DNA of 64,000 nucleotides from Codonopsis lanceolata (GCA_013146195.2 CM028378.1:83076295-83140294); one strand, 5' to 3'; shown: positions 1 to 10,960, counted from the stretch's first letter. Program-made: numbers and translations. The notes: generated by a model not told the origin, from the sequence alone.

Positions 1-245
1 CCCAGACATTGCCTTCTTAGTTAAAAAAGTGTGTCAATTAATGCACCAACCTTGCATTGGCCATTTACAAGAGGCAAAGAGGATCCTTCGGTTTGTTAAA
101 GGTACTCTTCGATTGGGACTCACCTTCTATCCTTCTATTGACCTTTCCGTGAAGGCCTATTCTGACTCTGATTAGGCTGGTGACCCGAATGATCGACGTT
201 CGACAACGGGTGCATGTATCTTTCTACGACATAAGCATATGATGC
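1..245 (+). pseudogene. Ty1/Copia pol fragment (end of RT and RNase H)
   Basis: Frame 1 reads as the region between reverse transcriptase and RNase H of a Copia polyprotein: PDIAFLVKKVCQLMH, then AKRILRFVKGTLRLGL, then the RNase H start AYSDSD followed by AGDPNDRRSTTGACIFL. The Trp codon normally found between SDSD and AGD is TAG here, so the reading frame is broken. The fragment enters from the left edge of the window and homology stops near 245, so I see neither the rest of pol nor an LTR. Copia identity is secure from the RRST(T/S)G motif. This is a dead remnant. Confidence 0.85.
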
Positions 246-308
246 TGCATCATAACATTCCATCGGTCTCATTTCCCTTCATAATCATGCTAAAACTCCT
301 CTATTTTC

Positions 309-693
309 TCATCTAGTGCAGTATTTAAGCTTGTCAACTTCGCTCCTAACTTGTGGGGCCTTTCCACACGTCTTTGCATCGTGTGTCATAGCTCCACAGT
401 TTTCGCATGCACCCTTCCTGCACTTGTTAGCCTGAAAAATTTTTGCCCCTCTGTCGTACCATGATTTTGAATAATTTGGATCAGACTTCCAATTCCTTTG
501 ATGTTTTAAACTCGGTCTCTCTACATTGAGATACCAAGGGGAAGATGACATATACTGGGGTAATATGTGGATTGATTTCTTTTCCATCCTTATCAACCTC
601 AGCTGGCGCAAGCCCAGCCTTACGTGCTTCGTCCAATTTCATCTGCTTACAGTGGTCCTCCCTAGATTTGAATACCACTGATGCAGTTGCCAT
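309..693 (-). pseudogene. SLU7: SLU7 pre-mRNA splicing factor, broken N-terminal fragment
   Basis: On the minus strand the first reading frame (ATG at 693) gives MATASVVFKSREDHCKQ followed by KAGLAPAEVDKDGKEINPHI, the conserved N-terminus of plant SLU7, a second-step splicing factor. The protein then continues in another frame with QYMSSSPWYLN, RNWKSDPNYSKSWYDRGAKIF and the CCHC zinc knuckle CENCGAMTHDAKTC. One extra base near 561 causes the frame change. Homology ends shortly after the zinc knuckle, so most of the usual protein of more than 500 residues is missing. I see a frameshifted, truncated copy. I infer a non-functional duplicate, probably moved by a transposon because both sides are repeats. 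Confidence 0.85.
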
Positions 694-960
694 GCTTCAA
701 TTTTTTTTCTCCTTACAATCTTAACTATGAGTATCACACCCAACTGAACAAGAGTATGGGATCTACCAATTCAGAAACAAGGCAATAGAAAGAACCGTAG
801 AGTCAAACTTACCTTGAGAAACCTCCCTAATCGATGCTTCTTCCCTCCCTAGGCAAAGTCGGCGTCTCCCTTCTCTTGTCGTACTTTTGTGTAAAAGACA
901 AGTAATAATCTCCCTCCCTCTTTATAATTAACCCTACAAGGTTTCCTAATTCACATCGAA
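694..960 (-). promoter_or_regulatory. Leader and promoter-like region of the SLU7 copy
   Basis: Upstream of the SLU7 start, the minus strand carries a TATA-like TTATAAAG at about 921-930. It is followed by a purine-rich leader and a consensus splice donor CTCAAG|GTAAGT (donor at 812-811). A matching acceptor TTGAAG lies just before the ATG (about 695), so a leader intron of about 118 bp is likely. Keeping a leader intron argues for a DNA-level duplication of the parent gene rather than a processed (cDNA) copy. The splice sites are seen; their use is inferred. Confidence 0.5.
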
Positions 961-1212
961 ATCTCCTAATTCCAAAGGGTCTCCTAACCACGCACCAAGA
1001 TTTGCTCTCTACACCCGCAAGTTAAAAAATTGCAAAAATGTCATTGTGTAAAAAATATTTTTATTTTATTTTTTGGGGAAGCAGGACGGCACCTGCGGAA
1101 TTTTATTAATAAAAGAAAGAAATACAAACTTGAGGGGGACAACCAGCCTTGCCCTTATAAATGGGAGGACAGAGGAGCCTTACCTCGAAAAGGAGATACA
1201 ATAAAAAATCTA

Positions 1213-2880
1213 CTAACAAGAACAGCTACGATTAGGCCTAAAAGAAAGAAAGCCAAAGTTGTCCATAGCAAGTAACTGTTTAATCTCTCCAGGAACATCC
1301 GATATCGAAATAAAATTCTTACATCCCTTATGCAGATGAGCAATACTAGCCAAACGATCCGCCACCCGATTTTGTTCTCTGTAAACATGAGACATTCTGA
1401 AATGTCTAGATAAACTGCTACATTTACGAAATTCATACACATATTGCCAAGGAACTTGGTGATTATGCATAATAACACTAACAGCCACTAAAGAATTCGT
1501 CTCCACCTCTACATTATCCAAACCCAGCGAATGACACAACTGAAGGCCATCACAAAGTGTCCGAACTTCAGCTTTCATATTGGAGCCAGAGCCGTAGAAA
1601 TTAGAGAAAGCTGAAACTAGAGATCCGTGATCATCCCGAATAACCCCACCTCCTGTGCACTCCCCATTTCTAGAGGAACCATCCGTATTAAGCTTCACCA
1701 TACCATGAGTAGGAGGAATCCATTTAAGCCATCTCCCTTTTTGAGTACAAGGGTTCTTTATTGGAATAGACATTGAAGATAGATACATGGTAGCTCGGGG
1801 ACTTATAGTAGTTCTCGGGACATAGGAAGCAGGCATGTCTCGAAGATCGCACAAAATTTTCTGAAATATATTATCTACCTTCATTGGAATATTATCAAAT
1901 AAGGCGCAGCATCTCGATTTCCATATCTCCCAACAGGTGAACACAAAAACTCCCAAATGGCAAGCCTGAATCTGCCCGCGAAAAGATCCCTTAGCCCAAA
2001 GGGCGAAAAGTTGTTGCAAGTTGTTAGCCGCACCACCTATTTTGAAGATCGAGGCAAATCTGGTCCAAAGGGATTGCGCAACCTCAGAGTGAACGAAGAG
2101 ATGTTGAACTGATTCCTGATTCGGTTTAAGACTGCAACAGACACACTTCGAGGCAATCGGAATATTGCAAGACTGAATGTTTGAATCTACCGAAACGGCA
2201 TTGTTAAAAATCTTCCATATAAAACAACTGATTTTCGGAGGAATCCATGGTTGCCAAATCTTCTATGCCCAGCTAGGGGAAGGGTGTTTCAGACAAAATA
2301 CTGCCAGTAAGCTGCCGTGTCAAAGGCACCCGAAGTGGTTAAGGTGCAAACCAACTTGTCGGGTATGTTTTGGACGCAAGAAATCCTCCTGATATCCTCA
2401 TGATGAACTGGATCTACTAAATGCGCCAAATCGTCAAACTTATCAAGTGCATTACGGACTAAAAGAGATCTGTCCACCGGAAGAGGACCACCCAGCCTTA
2501 CGCCACACCAATTCGAGTCCCAAAAGGAGACATGGCCTTGTCCTATAATCCATCAACTGACCTGTTGGATCTGCCACATTTGTTCCACGATAGCTTTCCA
2601 AGGAAGAGAAGCAGACCGGGAATCATTGAAGCCGTGATCCCCTCCATACTTATCCCAACAAAACCGAGCCCATAGGCTATTCTTTTGCATAGTAATCCAA
2701 GCCATTTTAGCGTGTAACGAGTTCATAACTTCCTTTAGAGGACGAATGCCCAGACCACCTTCAGACAAGGGCCGACATATCTTATTCCAAGCAAGCCAAT
2801 GAACCCTGTGACTCCCATTTGTTCCCCATAAGAAATCTACCATCTTCTGTTCGATGCGATGGATGATAGATTACGGGATG
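1213..2880 (-). pseudogene. LINE-A ORF2 C-terminal part: RT tail, zf-RVT, RNase H
   Basis: Reading leftward, a frame ending at 2,553 gives the post-RT block VHWLAWNKICRPLSEGGLGI. It is followed after frame changes by the WCGVRLGGPLP region and the zf-RVT block KCVCC...ESVQHLF. An uninterrupted 268-codon frame (2,019-1,213) then ends in RNase H. RNase H motifs visible are KLNTDGSSRNG (first Asp), MKAEVRTL (Glu), VETNS and NRVADRLA (last Asp). In VETNS the usual catalytic Asp (ETDS in LINE-B and LINE-D) is Asn, so RNase H activity is probably lost. LINE RNase H removes the RNA strand during reverse transcription. Confidence 0.85.
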
Positions 2881-2989
2881 GGAAGGGCTGCCATAGAGTA
2901 GACTGGAATGCTTCCGAGAATGGATTTAATAAGAGTAACTTTAGCTCCAAGAGATAATATTCGAGTCTTCCATCCATTAATACAATTAG

Positions 2990-5311
2990 TCACCCGAGCT
3001 TCCAAATCTTCGAAATAGATTCTACGCATTTGGCCTTTAAATAGGGGAGACCCAAATATTTCATAGGCCAAAAGCGTTGATTGCAACCTGACCAGTGAAC
3101 AATTTGAGCAGCTCTTCGATTTGAGCAATACTTAGAGCCATAAAAGCCACTTTTCTGCATGTTTATCAACTGACCCGATCTATGCTGATAAGATGCCATA
3201 ACTCGTTTCAGACCGAGGATTGACGACTTCCCGACATTGCAGAAGAGAAGCATATCGTCAACGTACAGAAGATGAGAAATCTGGGTATCTCCTCGTCCGT
3301 GATCATAGTTTTTAATTCTCCCTTCAACTATAGCCTTGTTAATATTCTGACTGAGAACTTCCTGGGCCAAGATAAATAACAAAAGGGATAGAGGATCGCC
3401 CTGTCGAACACCACGAGAAGATTTGAAAAAGCCATTGGTCTCGCCGTTTATACGCAGAGAATACCACACATTATTAATGAGATTTGTAATAAGCGAGCAG
3501 CTCTCTTTATTAAAGCCATACGCAGATAGAGCTTGGAGGAGAAATTTCCATTCTAAACGGTCGTAAGCCTTTGACAAGTCAAATTTAAAAACCACGTTGC
3601 CTCCTCTCACCTTTTTATCTATACGACGGACCAATTCGTGAGCTAGAAGAACGTTCTCTTGAATATTGCGACCCGGCACAAACCCCGACTGCTCCATTGA
3701 AATGAGGCGGGGCAGAATATGAGAAATACGAGTGGCCAAAATCCTCGAAATAATTTTACAAGAAAAATTGCATAAACTTATGGGTCTTAAATCTCCAAAA
3801 CCATCTGGGGAGGCCACCTTCGGAATCAGGATCAAAGTAGTAGTGGACATACCACGAGGAAGAGGACTACCCGAGAAGAAATCGCACACTGCCGCAATTA
3901 CATCGTCTTGGATAATGTCCCAGTATCCCCTAAAAAACCAACCAGTAAAACCGTCTGAGCCCGGAGCACTGTTGGGGTTGAGATCTTTGATAGCAACCCA
4001 GATTTCATTGGCCGAAGGGATAGCAAGTAGCATTTTATTGTCCTCGTTAGTGACTGAAGTCGGCACATGTTGAAAAAGATTTTCATCGATATTGCAACTG
4101 GAGGCAGAAAAAAGCTTGGAATAATACTCTACAGCAACAGGCCCGATAATGTTAGGATCATCACTAGTAGACCCATCATCCAATTTAACCTTCACCCTGT
4201 TGTGATGAACTCTATCCTTCATACTAGCATGAAAGAAAGCTGAATTTCTATCTCCATCCCAAATGCACTGTAGTCTTGCTTTAGTGGCAGCCATCTCTTC
4301 ATTCCATTTAAGTAATTGTGAAAGATGTTGCCTAGCAGTTGTTAAAGAATTAGCCACCGTACCATCACCACCTTGTTGCAATTCAAATTCCCATCTGAGA
4401 ATTTCATCTTGAGCCTTCTCAATATTTCGTTGGATATGGCCAAAAACATTCCAATTCAAACTTTTAAGTGCACGACGTAACAACTGAAGCTTTCTGAATA
4501 GGACATCCATTGCCGAGCCACATAAAGGAACATTCCATTGTTGTTTTACAAAGTCTAGAAAGTCTGGATGGTCCAACCACATGCGATGAAATTTGAAGCC
4601 CCCCTTCGGCTTACCAAAGTCCTGTAAGTCTATTAATAAAGGAGTGTGATCGGAATTTGAGGTAACCAAGTGCCGCTCCCTAAGACGAGGATATAAAACC
4701 TTGAAAGAACTGTTAACCAAAATACGATCTAGACGTTTCCAAATTCGCGACCCTCCATCTTGATTATTGCACCAAGTAAAACAACTCCCCTCAAAGCCAG
4801 CATCAACCAAACCTGACTTTAAGATGAAAGAGTTAAAATCATCCATCTCAACAAAGTTACAAGGAGCTCCACCGAGTTTCTCAGATGATTGAGAAATAAC
4901 GTTAAAATCTCCTCCGACAACCCATGGATCAGTACAACTGTTTGAGAAGGCCTCCAAATCTCTCCATAAAATTCTCCTATCCTCTATTGAACACTTAGCA
5001 TAAACTACCGTAGCCAAGGATTTAAAATTGTCGCCCATCTAGACCGAAATAGTAATGTACTGATTTGAACTATCCACCACATCAACTACCACCCTTGAAT
5101 TCCAAAACAGCCATATATGCGTATTAACTGGATTTAAGTGAAGACAAGAGTCAAATCAGAGTTTTCTACAAATGGAATTTATCATGTCGCCTTTAATTTT
5201 TGGTTCCAAAATTGCATAAAGAAAAGGATTATTTTGTCGAATAAGTTGACGCAAGTAACGTCTAGTTGATTTATTCCCTATACCTCTTGCATTCCAAATG
5301 AGGATCGTCAT
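2990..5311 (-). pseudogene. LINE-A ORF2: endonuclease and reverse transcriptase
   Basis: The ATG at 5,311 opens MTILIWNARGIGNKSTRR, the N-terminus of an APE-type endonuclease, with the catalytic-Glu motif LEPKI. A stop occurs near 5,155 and another near 5,040. From 5,038 a 682-codon frame continues with endonuclease motifs VVGGDFNVI and SNSDHTPLL. Reverse transcriptase follows: PGSDGFTGWFF, LRPISLCN, FKFDLSKAYDRLEWKF, GVRQGDPLS and the catalytic LLYVDDMLLF. After KYLGLP the frame shifts, and the remainder lies at 3,128-2,871. The domains are easy to recognise and the catalytic Asp pair is present, but nonsense codons in the endonuclease break the protein. Confidence 0.92.
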
Positions 5312-5319
5312 ATAGGAAA

Positions 5320-5757
5320 TTATTGGGAGGGTTTATGACGTGCTTTAGACACAGCCCTACTGCCACGAGTTGATCGACGAAGCTGAAATTTTCTGGTTTT
5401 ACATGCCTTACCTTTTATTTCCTTGGCTCGATCACCACAATACTTTTTGAAAGAATCTCGAAGAAGAACTCTATCTGCATCTTCCGCCGTAAAGAAAACT
5501 TCCTGATCCTGGATGATATCCTCGTAAGATCCTACTGTGGAATGAGCTTTGCCATGCTTACGAGGATTTTTATGAAGGATGTCCGTCCATAGATGTGCAT
5601 TATTATTATTCATAGCAGTCCCTACATTATTGCAAGGAATATTCTCTGTTGTACCTTTACCGTTTTCTACTTCAGATTTATCGAGATGAACAGAATGGCC
5701 CTTCGGTGCATGGGCTGTCTCTTCCTTATTGCAGTCAGTCTCTATGTTATTTGGCAC
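5320..5757 (-). pseudogene. LINE-A ORF1 C-terminal remnant
   Basis: This 145-codon frame lies immediately upstream of the LINE-A ORF2 start. It is hydrophilic, with a basic end (TRKFQLRRSTRGSRAVSK) like the tail of plant LINE ORF1 RNA-binding proteins. The diagnostic DUF4283 and CCHC knuckle parts are absent, so LINE-A appears 5'-truncated inside ORF1. The call rests on position and composition more than on sequence motifs. Confidence 0.55.
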
Positions 5758-5790
5758 TGGAGCTGAATTGGGAGCGAATCCTTATACTAA

Positions 5791-5944
5791 ATGCACCACA
5801 ATAATTTCTTTCTACACCCCACTACCTAATTATAATAATGTAATTATATAAAATGTGAATATATTATACTTACACCCAAAATATTATAATTACACCCGTC
5901 CTAAATTTTATATATGTTGAATATCATCCCTTCATTCTTACTTT
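5791..5944. other. AT-rich spacer, target site of LINE-B
   Basis: This short AT-rich stretch between LINE-A and LINE-B contains several ACACCC repeats and no coding potential. Its segment TTTTATATATGTTGAATATC (about 5,908-5,928) recurs just inside the LINE-B left boundary at about 5,957-5,977. Confidence 0.6.
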
Positions 5945-5980
5945 AATTTACTTCCTCTTTTATATATGTTGAATATCTTC

Positions 5981-7576
5981 TACTAGCTCCATCTGGATTT
6001 TTGTGAAATCTTGTTTCTCTTGTAGCTTTCTTTGTGAATCCCCTCAACAATTCTCTCTTAAAATTCAGCATTATTCTTGGTCATTTCATGCCTATGTCAC
6101 ATGTGTTTATGCAAGGTGTGATTTAAGAGAGCGCCAAGATTTATGGGAGGATATTATTCGGATCAGTTCTAAAGCTGCTAATGCCCCGTGGCTGATTGGT
6201 GGAGATTTTAATATCATCCTCAACCCTAATGAAAAGGCTGGTGGTAGGGGATGGGACCGTATTGGAGGATTGGAATTTCAAGCATGTATTTCTGCTTCAG
6301 GCCTTACAGATTTGGGGTATAATGGTAATGATTACACTTGGTGGAATAAACGGGATGGCTCGGCAACCATATTTGAACGCATAGACCGCATGCTTTGCAA
6401 CACTAAATGGCTGGATTGTTTTCATGCAACCTTGGTTCAACATCTAAACAAAACTTGTTCGGACCACTCCCCTCTCCTCACTAATATTTCTCAGGTACTT
6501 TGTTCGCCCTTTTCGGTTTCTCAACATTTGGACTTCTCACTCTTCTTTTATGGATACTGTTAGGGCAGCATGGCTGCTTCCCACTTCCGGTTCTATGATG
6601 ATCCGATTTGCTCAGAAGCTTCGTGCAACAAAGCTGGCTCTTAAAGCTTGGAATAAAGCTACTTTTGGCAACATATTTGAGCAGCTCCAAAAGGCTGAGG
6701 AGGATGTTATTGAACAAGAATTGTTTTATGAGCTTAACAACTCTGATACTAATAGATCTAATCTTATGGAGGCTCAGGCTCGTCTTCGTCTTCATCTTTC
6801 TAGAGAGGAATCTTTCTGGCGCCAGAAATCTCGGATTAAATGGTTGAAAGAAGGGCAAGGAAATACCAAGCTTTTTCATGCTTCTGTCAAGCAATCTCGA
6901 CGGCGCCTTTTCATTCACAGTATCCATGATGTTGATGGCTCTTTTTTGTCTTCGGCTCAAGATATCAAAGAGGCAGCTATCCGGTATTTTAGTGATCAGC
7001 TTTCCTCCCCTGCTGTGGGTCAAAGATTGGATATTAACTTAGATATTATTCCTCGCCTGATCACTGATGATTGGAATTCCTCTCTTATTGCTCCTCCTGA
7101 TGCTCAGGAAATCAGACGTGCTGCGAATGATTTGGGAGGTGATAGTGCTGCAGGTCCTGACGGATTTTCTGGTAAATTTTATTCCTTCTGCTGGGATATT
7201 ATTAAAGATGATTTTTGTGCTGCTATCTTGGAATTCTTTGCCGGTTTCACTCTTCCAAAGGCTTGGTCCAAAGACTTTATTAGCCATGATACCCAAGATT
7301 CCAACTCCGTCTTCGCTTAAGGATCTCCGCCCAATTAGCCTCTCAGAATCTCGCTCCAAAGTCATCTCTAAAATTCTATCCTCTCGGCTATCTCATATTC
7401 TCCCTCACATCATATCAGATAACCAGAGCGCCTTCACTAAGGGTCGAGTCATCCAAGATAATATCTTGCTTGCCCAAGAATTGATGAGTCACTTAGGTAA
7501 AAAAGTTACTGGATCTAATGTTATCCTTAAGCTTGACATGGCTAAGGCATTCGACGAGTCTCCTCGGATTTTTTAA
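5981..7576 (+). pseudogene. LINE-B ORF2: partial endonuclease and first half of RT
   Basis: The endonuclease part reads VTCVYARCDLRERQ, WLIGGDFNIILNPNEKAGG, FERIDRMLCN and TCSDHSPLLTNI. A frame change near 6,540 leads to the linker and RT start (FWRQKSRIKWLKEGQGNTKLF, SAAGPDGFSGKFYSF) ending with a stop at 7,320. RT continues in another frame: LRPISLSES, IISDNQSAFTKGRVIQDNILLAQEL, KLDMAKAFD (first catalytic Asp). The stretch 7,577-7,800 is too damaged to read. At least three frame disruptions make this a pseudogene. Confidence 0.9.
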
Positions 7577-7804
7577 TCCAAGTCTGCGAAATTTGGATTT
7601 CATGAAATTTTCATTGACTTGGTTTGGCGCCTTTTATCGATAATTGGTTTTCGTGCTTCTCAACGGGGAGTCGGTTGGTTTCTTTCCTCCTCTCGTGGCT
7701 TCGCCAGGTGACCCGCTCTCCCACTGCTCATTATCGCCGTAGAAGTGCTAGCGTAGCGAATTAATAATCTTCATAGCTCAGTCCCTTCGGTTATTTACTC
7801 CTCT

Positions 7805-8755
7805 ATGAGTGGATGTCCCATAGTCTCTCACTTAGCTTTTGCGGATGACGTTATTATTTTTTGTAATGGTAGTAAGTCCTCGCTTCTCCATCATAAAGAA
7901 ATTATTACCTCCTATGAAGTTATGTCTGGCCAACTTATAAACCGTTCCAAAAGCTCCTTCATCATTGCTCCTTCAGCTGATCCAAGTCGCTCCAGTCTCA
8001 TCTCAAATACCCTCGGTTTTCAAGCAAGTAGCTTGCCCTTCACGTATCTTGGTTGTCCCATTTATTTTGGAAGGAAGAAGAAGCAGTTATTTGATCCTCT
8101 CATCTTGAAGCTTCAGAATAAGATTGATTCCTGGGTTGGGCCTTTTCTTAATAAGGCGGACAGGATTGTCCTAATTAATCATGTGCTTCAATCTATCACC
8201 TTGTACCAAATTGCTTCTATAGATCCTCCAGTCTCGGTTATCAAACTTATTAACAGCATGCTCTCCAATTTTTTTTGGGGCCAAGTTGAGGGGCATAACA
8301 AATGTCATTGGGTTTCTTGGCTAGACTGTTGCCGTCCCACTTCAGAGGGAGGATTGGGGATATTCTCTTTATCAAATTCTATCAAAGCTTTTGGTATTAA
8401 GCTGTGGTGGAGATTCAGATCTGTTAGCAATTTGTGGACTTCATTTATGCGAGCTAAATATTGCTCTCGATCTCACCCTACTATTGCTTCTTCAAAGGGT
8501 TCTCACATATGGAAGCGAATGTTACTAGCCCGTCCTTTTGCCGAATCTCACATCAAATGGATTGTGGGTAGTGGTAACTGTTCTTTATGGAATGATGTTT
8601 GGCTTCACAGCTCCTGCCTAGTCAGGCCTCCTGAATGCCCTTTGGAATGTGTTAAAGAGCTATTTCAAGACACCCTCTCTCTCAACCGTGATAGTACCTT
8701 GTTTCTCTCGTCCATAGTTCTCGACTCTATTCGCTCCTCAAAGATATCTCTTTAA
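7805..8755 (+). pseudogene. LINE-B ORF2: second half of RT
   Basis: An open frame of 316 codons holds the RT active-site box SHLAFADDVIIFCNG (FADD), the thumb motif PFTYLGCPIYFGRK, then IDSWVGPFLNKADRIVLI and the post-RT block CHWVSWLDCCRPTSEGGLGI. The catalytic Asp pair is intact. The frame opens inside the RT domain, so by itself it could not make a complete polymerase. Confidence 0.9.
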
Positions 8756-9211
8756 GTGATGATGTTGATCGGCCATGCCGACGCTTCATCCAAAGGGCGC
8801 TTTCTCTCATCGCAGCCTCTTCTCTCCATTCCGCGGCCTTCTATGATGTCTTCCGTATTTCTTTGGCATAAACATCTGCCTCGGCACATCAGTATTTTTC
8901 ACTGGAGGCTCTTCCGTAAACGCCTTCCTTTGGATGAAGGTCTTCGGTACAAAGGTTTTGCTCTTGCATCCAAATGTCATTGCTGCCCTACGGGTAATGA
9001 AGAAAGTTTTGATCATGTCTTCCTATCCAAAGAATATCGCTTCGCTTTAATCTGGCGTCACTTCCATAATTTGGTTGGTATCCCATATAAGTCTTACCCT
9101 CTTCAACAATTTTGCTTTGCTTGGTGGTCGCATGGTAAATCTCATATTCCACATTCTCCCATCCTTAATTCTCTGGCACTTGTGGAAATTTCGAAACAAA
9201 GCGGTCTTTGA
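8756..9211 (+). pseudogene. LINE-B ORF2: zf-RVT zinc-binding region
   Basis: The frame contains SVFLWHKHLPRHISIFHWRL followed by the zinc-binding core ASKCHCCPTGNEESFDHVFL, typical of the zf-RVT domain between RT and RNase H of plant LINEs. It shifts out of frame at the end, where the RNase H frame takes over around 9,150. Confidence 0.85.
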
Positions 9212-9869
9212 CAATATCAAGATACCCTCCTTCATGCTCATTAATAATATTATCTCGGACCTGAAGTCCATTTTCAGTGCTGCCGGGTATCTTTTTGCTG
9301 GCTTTGACAACTCGAGACATTATCTCAAACGAAGTAAACAAATTACTATTAAGGCTGTTAGTTGGATTCCTCCTCGTTCTGGCTGCTATAAACTTAATGT
9401 AGATGGGGCAAGTCGTGGTAACCCAGGCACTGGGGGCGGAGGTGGCATTGTCCGAGATTCTGTTGGAAATCTTATTTTTGCCTTCTCCCGTTATTATGGT
9501 CATTGTTCGAACTTGGTTGCTGAGCTTAATTCTCTCCACTTCGGAATTACCTGGTTATCTAATAATGGTTTTTCAGAAGTCACTATTGAGACTGATTCGA
9601 AGGTTCTCTTTGACTGCCTTAGCTCTGGTCATTCCCCCCCATGGAAACATATTTACATCTTTCGCGATATTCTTCGCCTTCGGGCTTCTGGGCAGTTTTC
9701 CTTCAGTCATTGTTATCGAGAAGCAAACAAAGTAGCAGATAGCCTGGCTAATTTGGCTTGTGACAGCACCTCGGACACTTTCTTCTCTTCAGCCTCTAAT
9801 GTCAGTTCTTTTACTCGGGGTCTTATTCATCTAGATGCCTCCCAAACCCCTTATCTCCGTATTTCTTAA
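9075..9869 (+). CDS. LINE-B RNase H domain (open C-terminal ORF)
   Basis: The C-terminal 264 codons are open. They include LWHLWKFRNKAVFDN and a complete RNase H fold: YKLNVDGASRGNPGTGGGGG (Asp), LVAELNSLHFGI (Glu), VTIETDSKVLF (Asp) and KVADSLANLA (Asp). All four catalytic acidic residues are present, unlike LINE-A. This is the end of a degraded ORF2, so a separate functional protein is unlikely. The stop codon is followed by about 150 bp of 3' UTR and the poly(A) tail. Confidence 0.85.
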   Translation: MVSHISLTLFNNFALLGGRMVNLIFHILPSLILWHLWKFRNKAVFDNIKIPSFMLINNIISDLKSIFSAAGYLFAGFDNSRHYLKRSKQITIKAVSWIPPRSGCYKLNVDGASRGNPGTGGGGGIVRDSVGNLIFAFSRYYGHCSNLVAELNSLHFGITWLSNNGFSEVTIETDSKVLFDCLSSGHSPPWKHIYIFRDILRLRASGQFSFSHCYREANKVADSLANLACDSTSDTFFSSASNVSSFTRGLIHLDASQTPYLRIS

Positions 9870-10036
9870 TTATTTGCATTGTACTTTCTATTTCGAGGTT
9901 AGGCTCCTCTGTCCTCCCATTTATAAGGGCAAGGCTGGTTGTCCCCCTCAAGTTTGTACCTTTATTTTTTTCTAATAAATCTCCGCAGGGTGCCGCCCCT
10001 GTTTCTTAAAAAAAAAAAAAAAATTTACTTCCTCTT

Positions 10037-10249
10037 CTCTACCAAATTTCCTACAAAAAAAATTCTCAAACCCTAAACATCACATTATTGAAACATATCA
10101 TACATGGAGCCTAAAGAAGTTAGATAGACAAATAATATAAGTATTCCTCCCATTTTCCACGATTAAAATTTCATTTTTTTACAAAATTTTTTTGAAATTT
10201 TTGGACTGTTAGTTTGTCCATTTTGTGCGGCTCTGGTGTGTTGCAACAT
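10037..10249. other. AT-rich spacer right of LINE-B
   Basis: Low-complexity A+T-rich sequence with several A and T runs. I see no gene and no repeat structure beyond the LINE-B target-site duplication at its left edge. Confidence 0.5.
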
Positions 10250-10456
10250 TCCTCCTATTGTATACCACATGTCTGCCGCAGAGTCCTCATGTAGTGCACC
10301 ACATTATTGCTGCACAATCCTCCTGATGTGCACCACATGATTGCCGAACAATCCTCCTGATGTGCACCACATGGCTACTGCACACACCTCCTTCTGTGCA
10401 CCAAACAATGGCCGCACATACCTCCTTTTGTGCACCAAACCAGGGCCACACAACCC
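10250..10456. repeat. 34-bp minisatellite, about six units
   Basis: Units such as CCTCCTGATGTGCACCACAT followed by GATTGCCGAACAAT repeat head to tail every 34 bp. The core alternates CCTCC...TGTGCACCA with a GC-richer ...GCCGCACA part. Later units drift (TGTGCACCAAAC in place of TGTGCACCACAT). A short open frame across the array is a by-product of the period and not a gene. Confidence 0.85.
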
Positions 10457-10705
10457 ATTTTCAAATTCTCAACATTTTTCAACAAAATTCTCTATTAGAA
10501 ACCAAATTTTGACTAACTACCATCCTAACACATATCAAGTATTTGTTATGGGTTTTGGGGTGAGCGTTCGATGAAAAATGTGTGTAAGCTTAGTTGTGTA
10601 ATTCCTTCTCTTTTTCCTCTCTTGCGTTGGTCATCTTCCTCCTCTTATGCATTTTATCTTCTTCCTCTTCATACGATTTTCCTTCTTTCTTCAGTACGTG
10701 TTTGC

Positions 10706-10960
10706 TGGGTTAGTGATAGAGCTGTCAAAATGGGTTGGTGGGGCGAGCCAACCCACAACCCACTTCAACCCGTCATTTGGCGGGGCGGGGCGGGTCAGCC
10801 CAAAAACATGGTGGGCCTAAAAAATACCAACCCACCCCACCACTTTTAAGTGGCGGGTCGGGCTAGCCCAACGGGCCCAAGCCGGGCTCGGCGAGCCAAC
10901 CCACAACCCACTTCAACCCACCCAACGGGCCCAAGAAATACCAACCCAACTCACCCTTTT
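10706..10960. mobile_element. Possible hAT-type repeat fragment (TAGAGCTGTCAAAATGGG end)
   Basis: At 10,708 the sequence TAGAGCTGTCAAAATGGG begins a GC-rich tract made of repeated GGCGGG and CCAACCCA words. This resembles the terminal sequence of a common plant repeat that I associate with hAT-like elements. No matching inverted end or 8-bp duplication was found on the right, so the copy is truncated or the class is wrong. Confidence 0.35.

Larger units (their letters stand above)
1068..5790 (-). mobile_element. LINE-A: L1-type non-LTR retrotransposon, decayed
   Basis: An L1-type plant LINE runs right to left. In transcription order it holds an ORF1 tail (5,757-5,320), an endonuclease and reverse transcriptase ORF2 (5,311-2,990), then RT C-terminal, zf-RVT and RNase H parts (to 1,213). 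The 3' end (about 1,155-1,068) shares the block GGTTGTCCCCCTC...CCGCAGG with LINE-B and LINE-D, so they belong to related families. Several stops and frameshifts mean it cannot encode a complete ORF2. I did not find a convincing target-site duplication, so both ends are approximate. Confidence 0.9.
5960..10021 (+). mobile_element. LINE-B: 5'-truncated L1-type LINE with 15-bp target-site duplication
   Basis: The element is flanked by the perfect 15-bp direct repeat AATTTACTTCCTCTT at 5,945-5,959 and 10,022-10,036, and its right end is a poly(A) run. ORF1 and the first part of the endonuclease are missing, as expected for 5'-truncated target-primed insertion. The order is endonuclease, RT, zf-RVT, RNase H and a 3' end CCGCAGGGTGCCGCCCCTG before poly(A). 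LINE homology, judged against LINE-C, only begins around 5,980. The intervening 20 bp repeat nearby target sequence and look like junction filler. Confidence 0.95.

Noticed and set aside
1010..5820. TCTACACCC on both sides of LINE-A as its target-site duplication
   Set aside because: The left copy is separated from the LINE 3' end by about 40 bp of non-poly(A) sequence, and the word also recurs by chance in this ACACCC-rich spacer.
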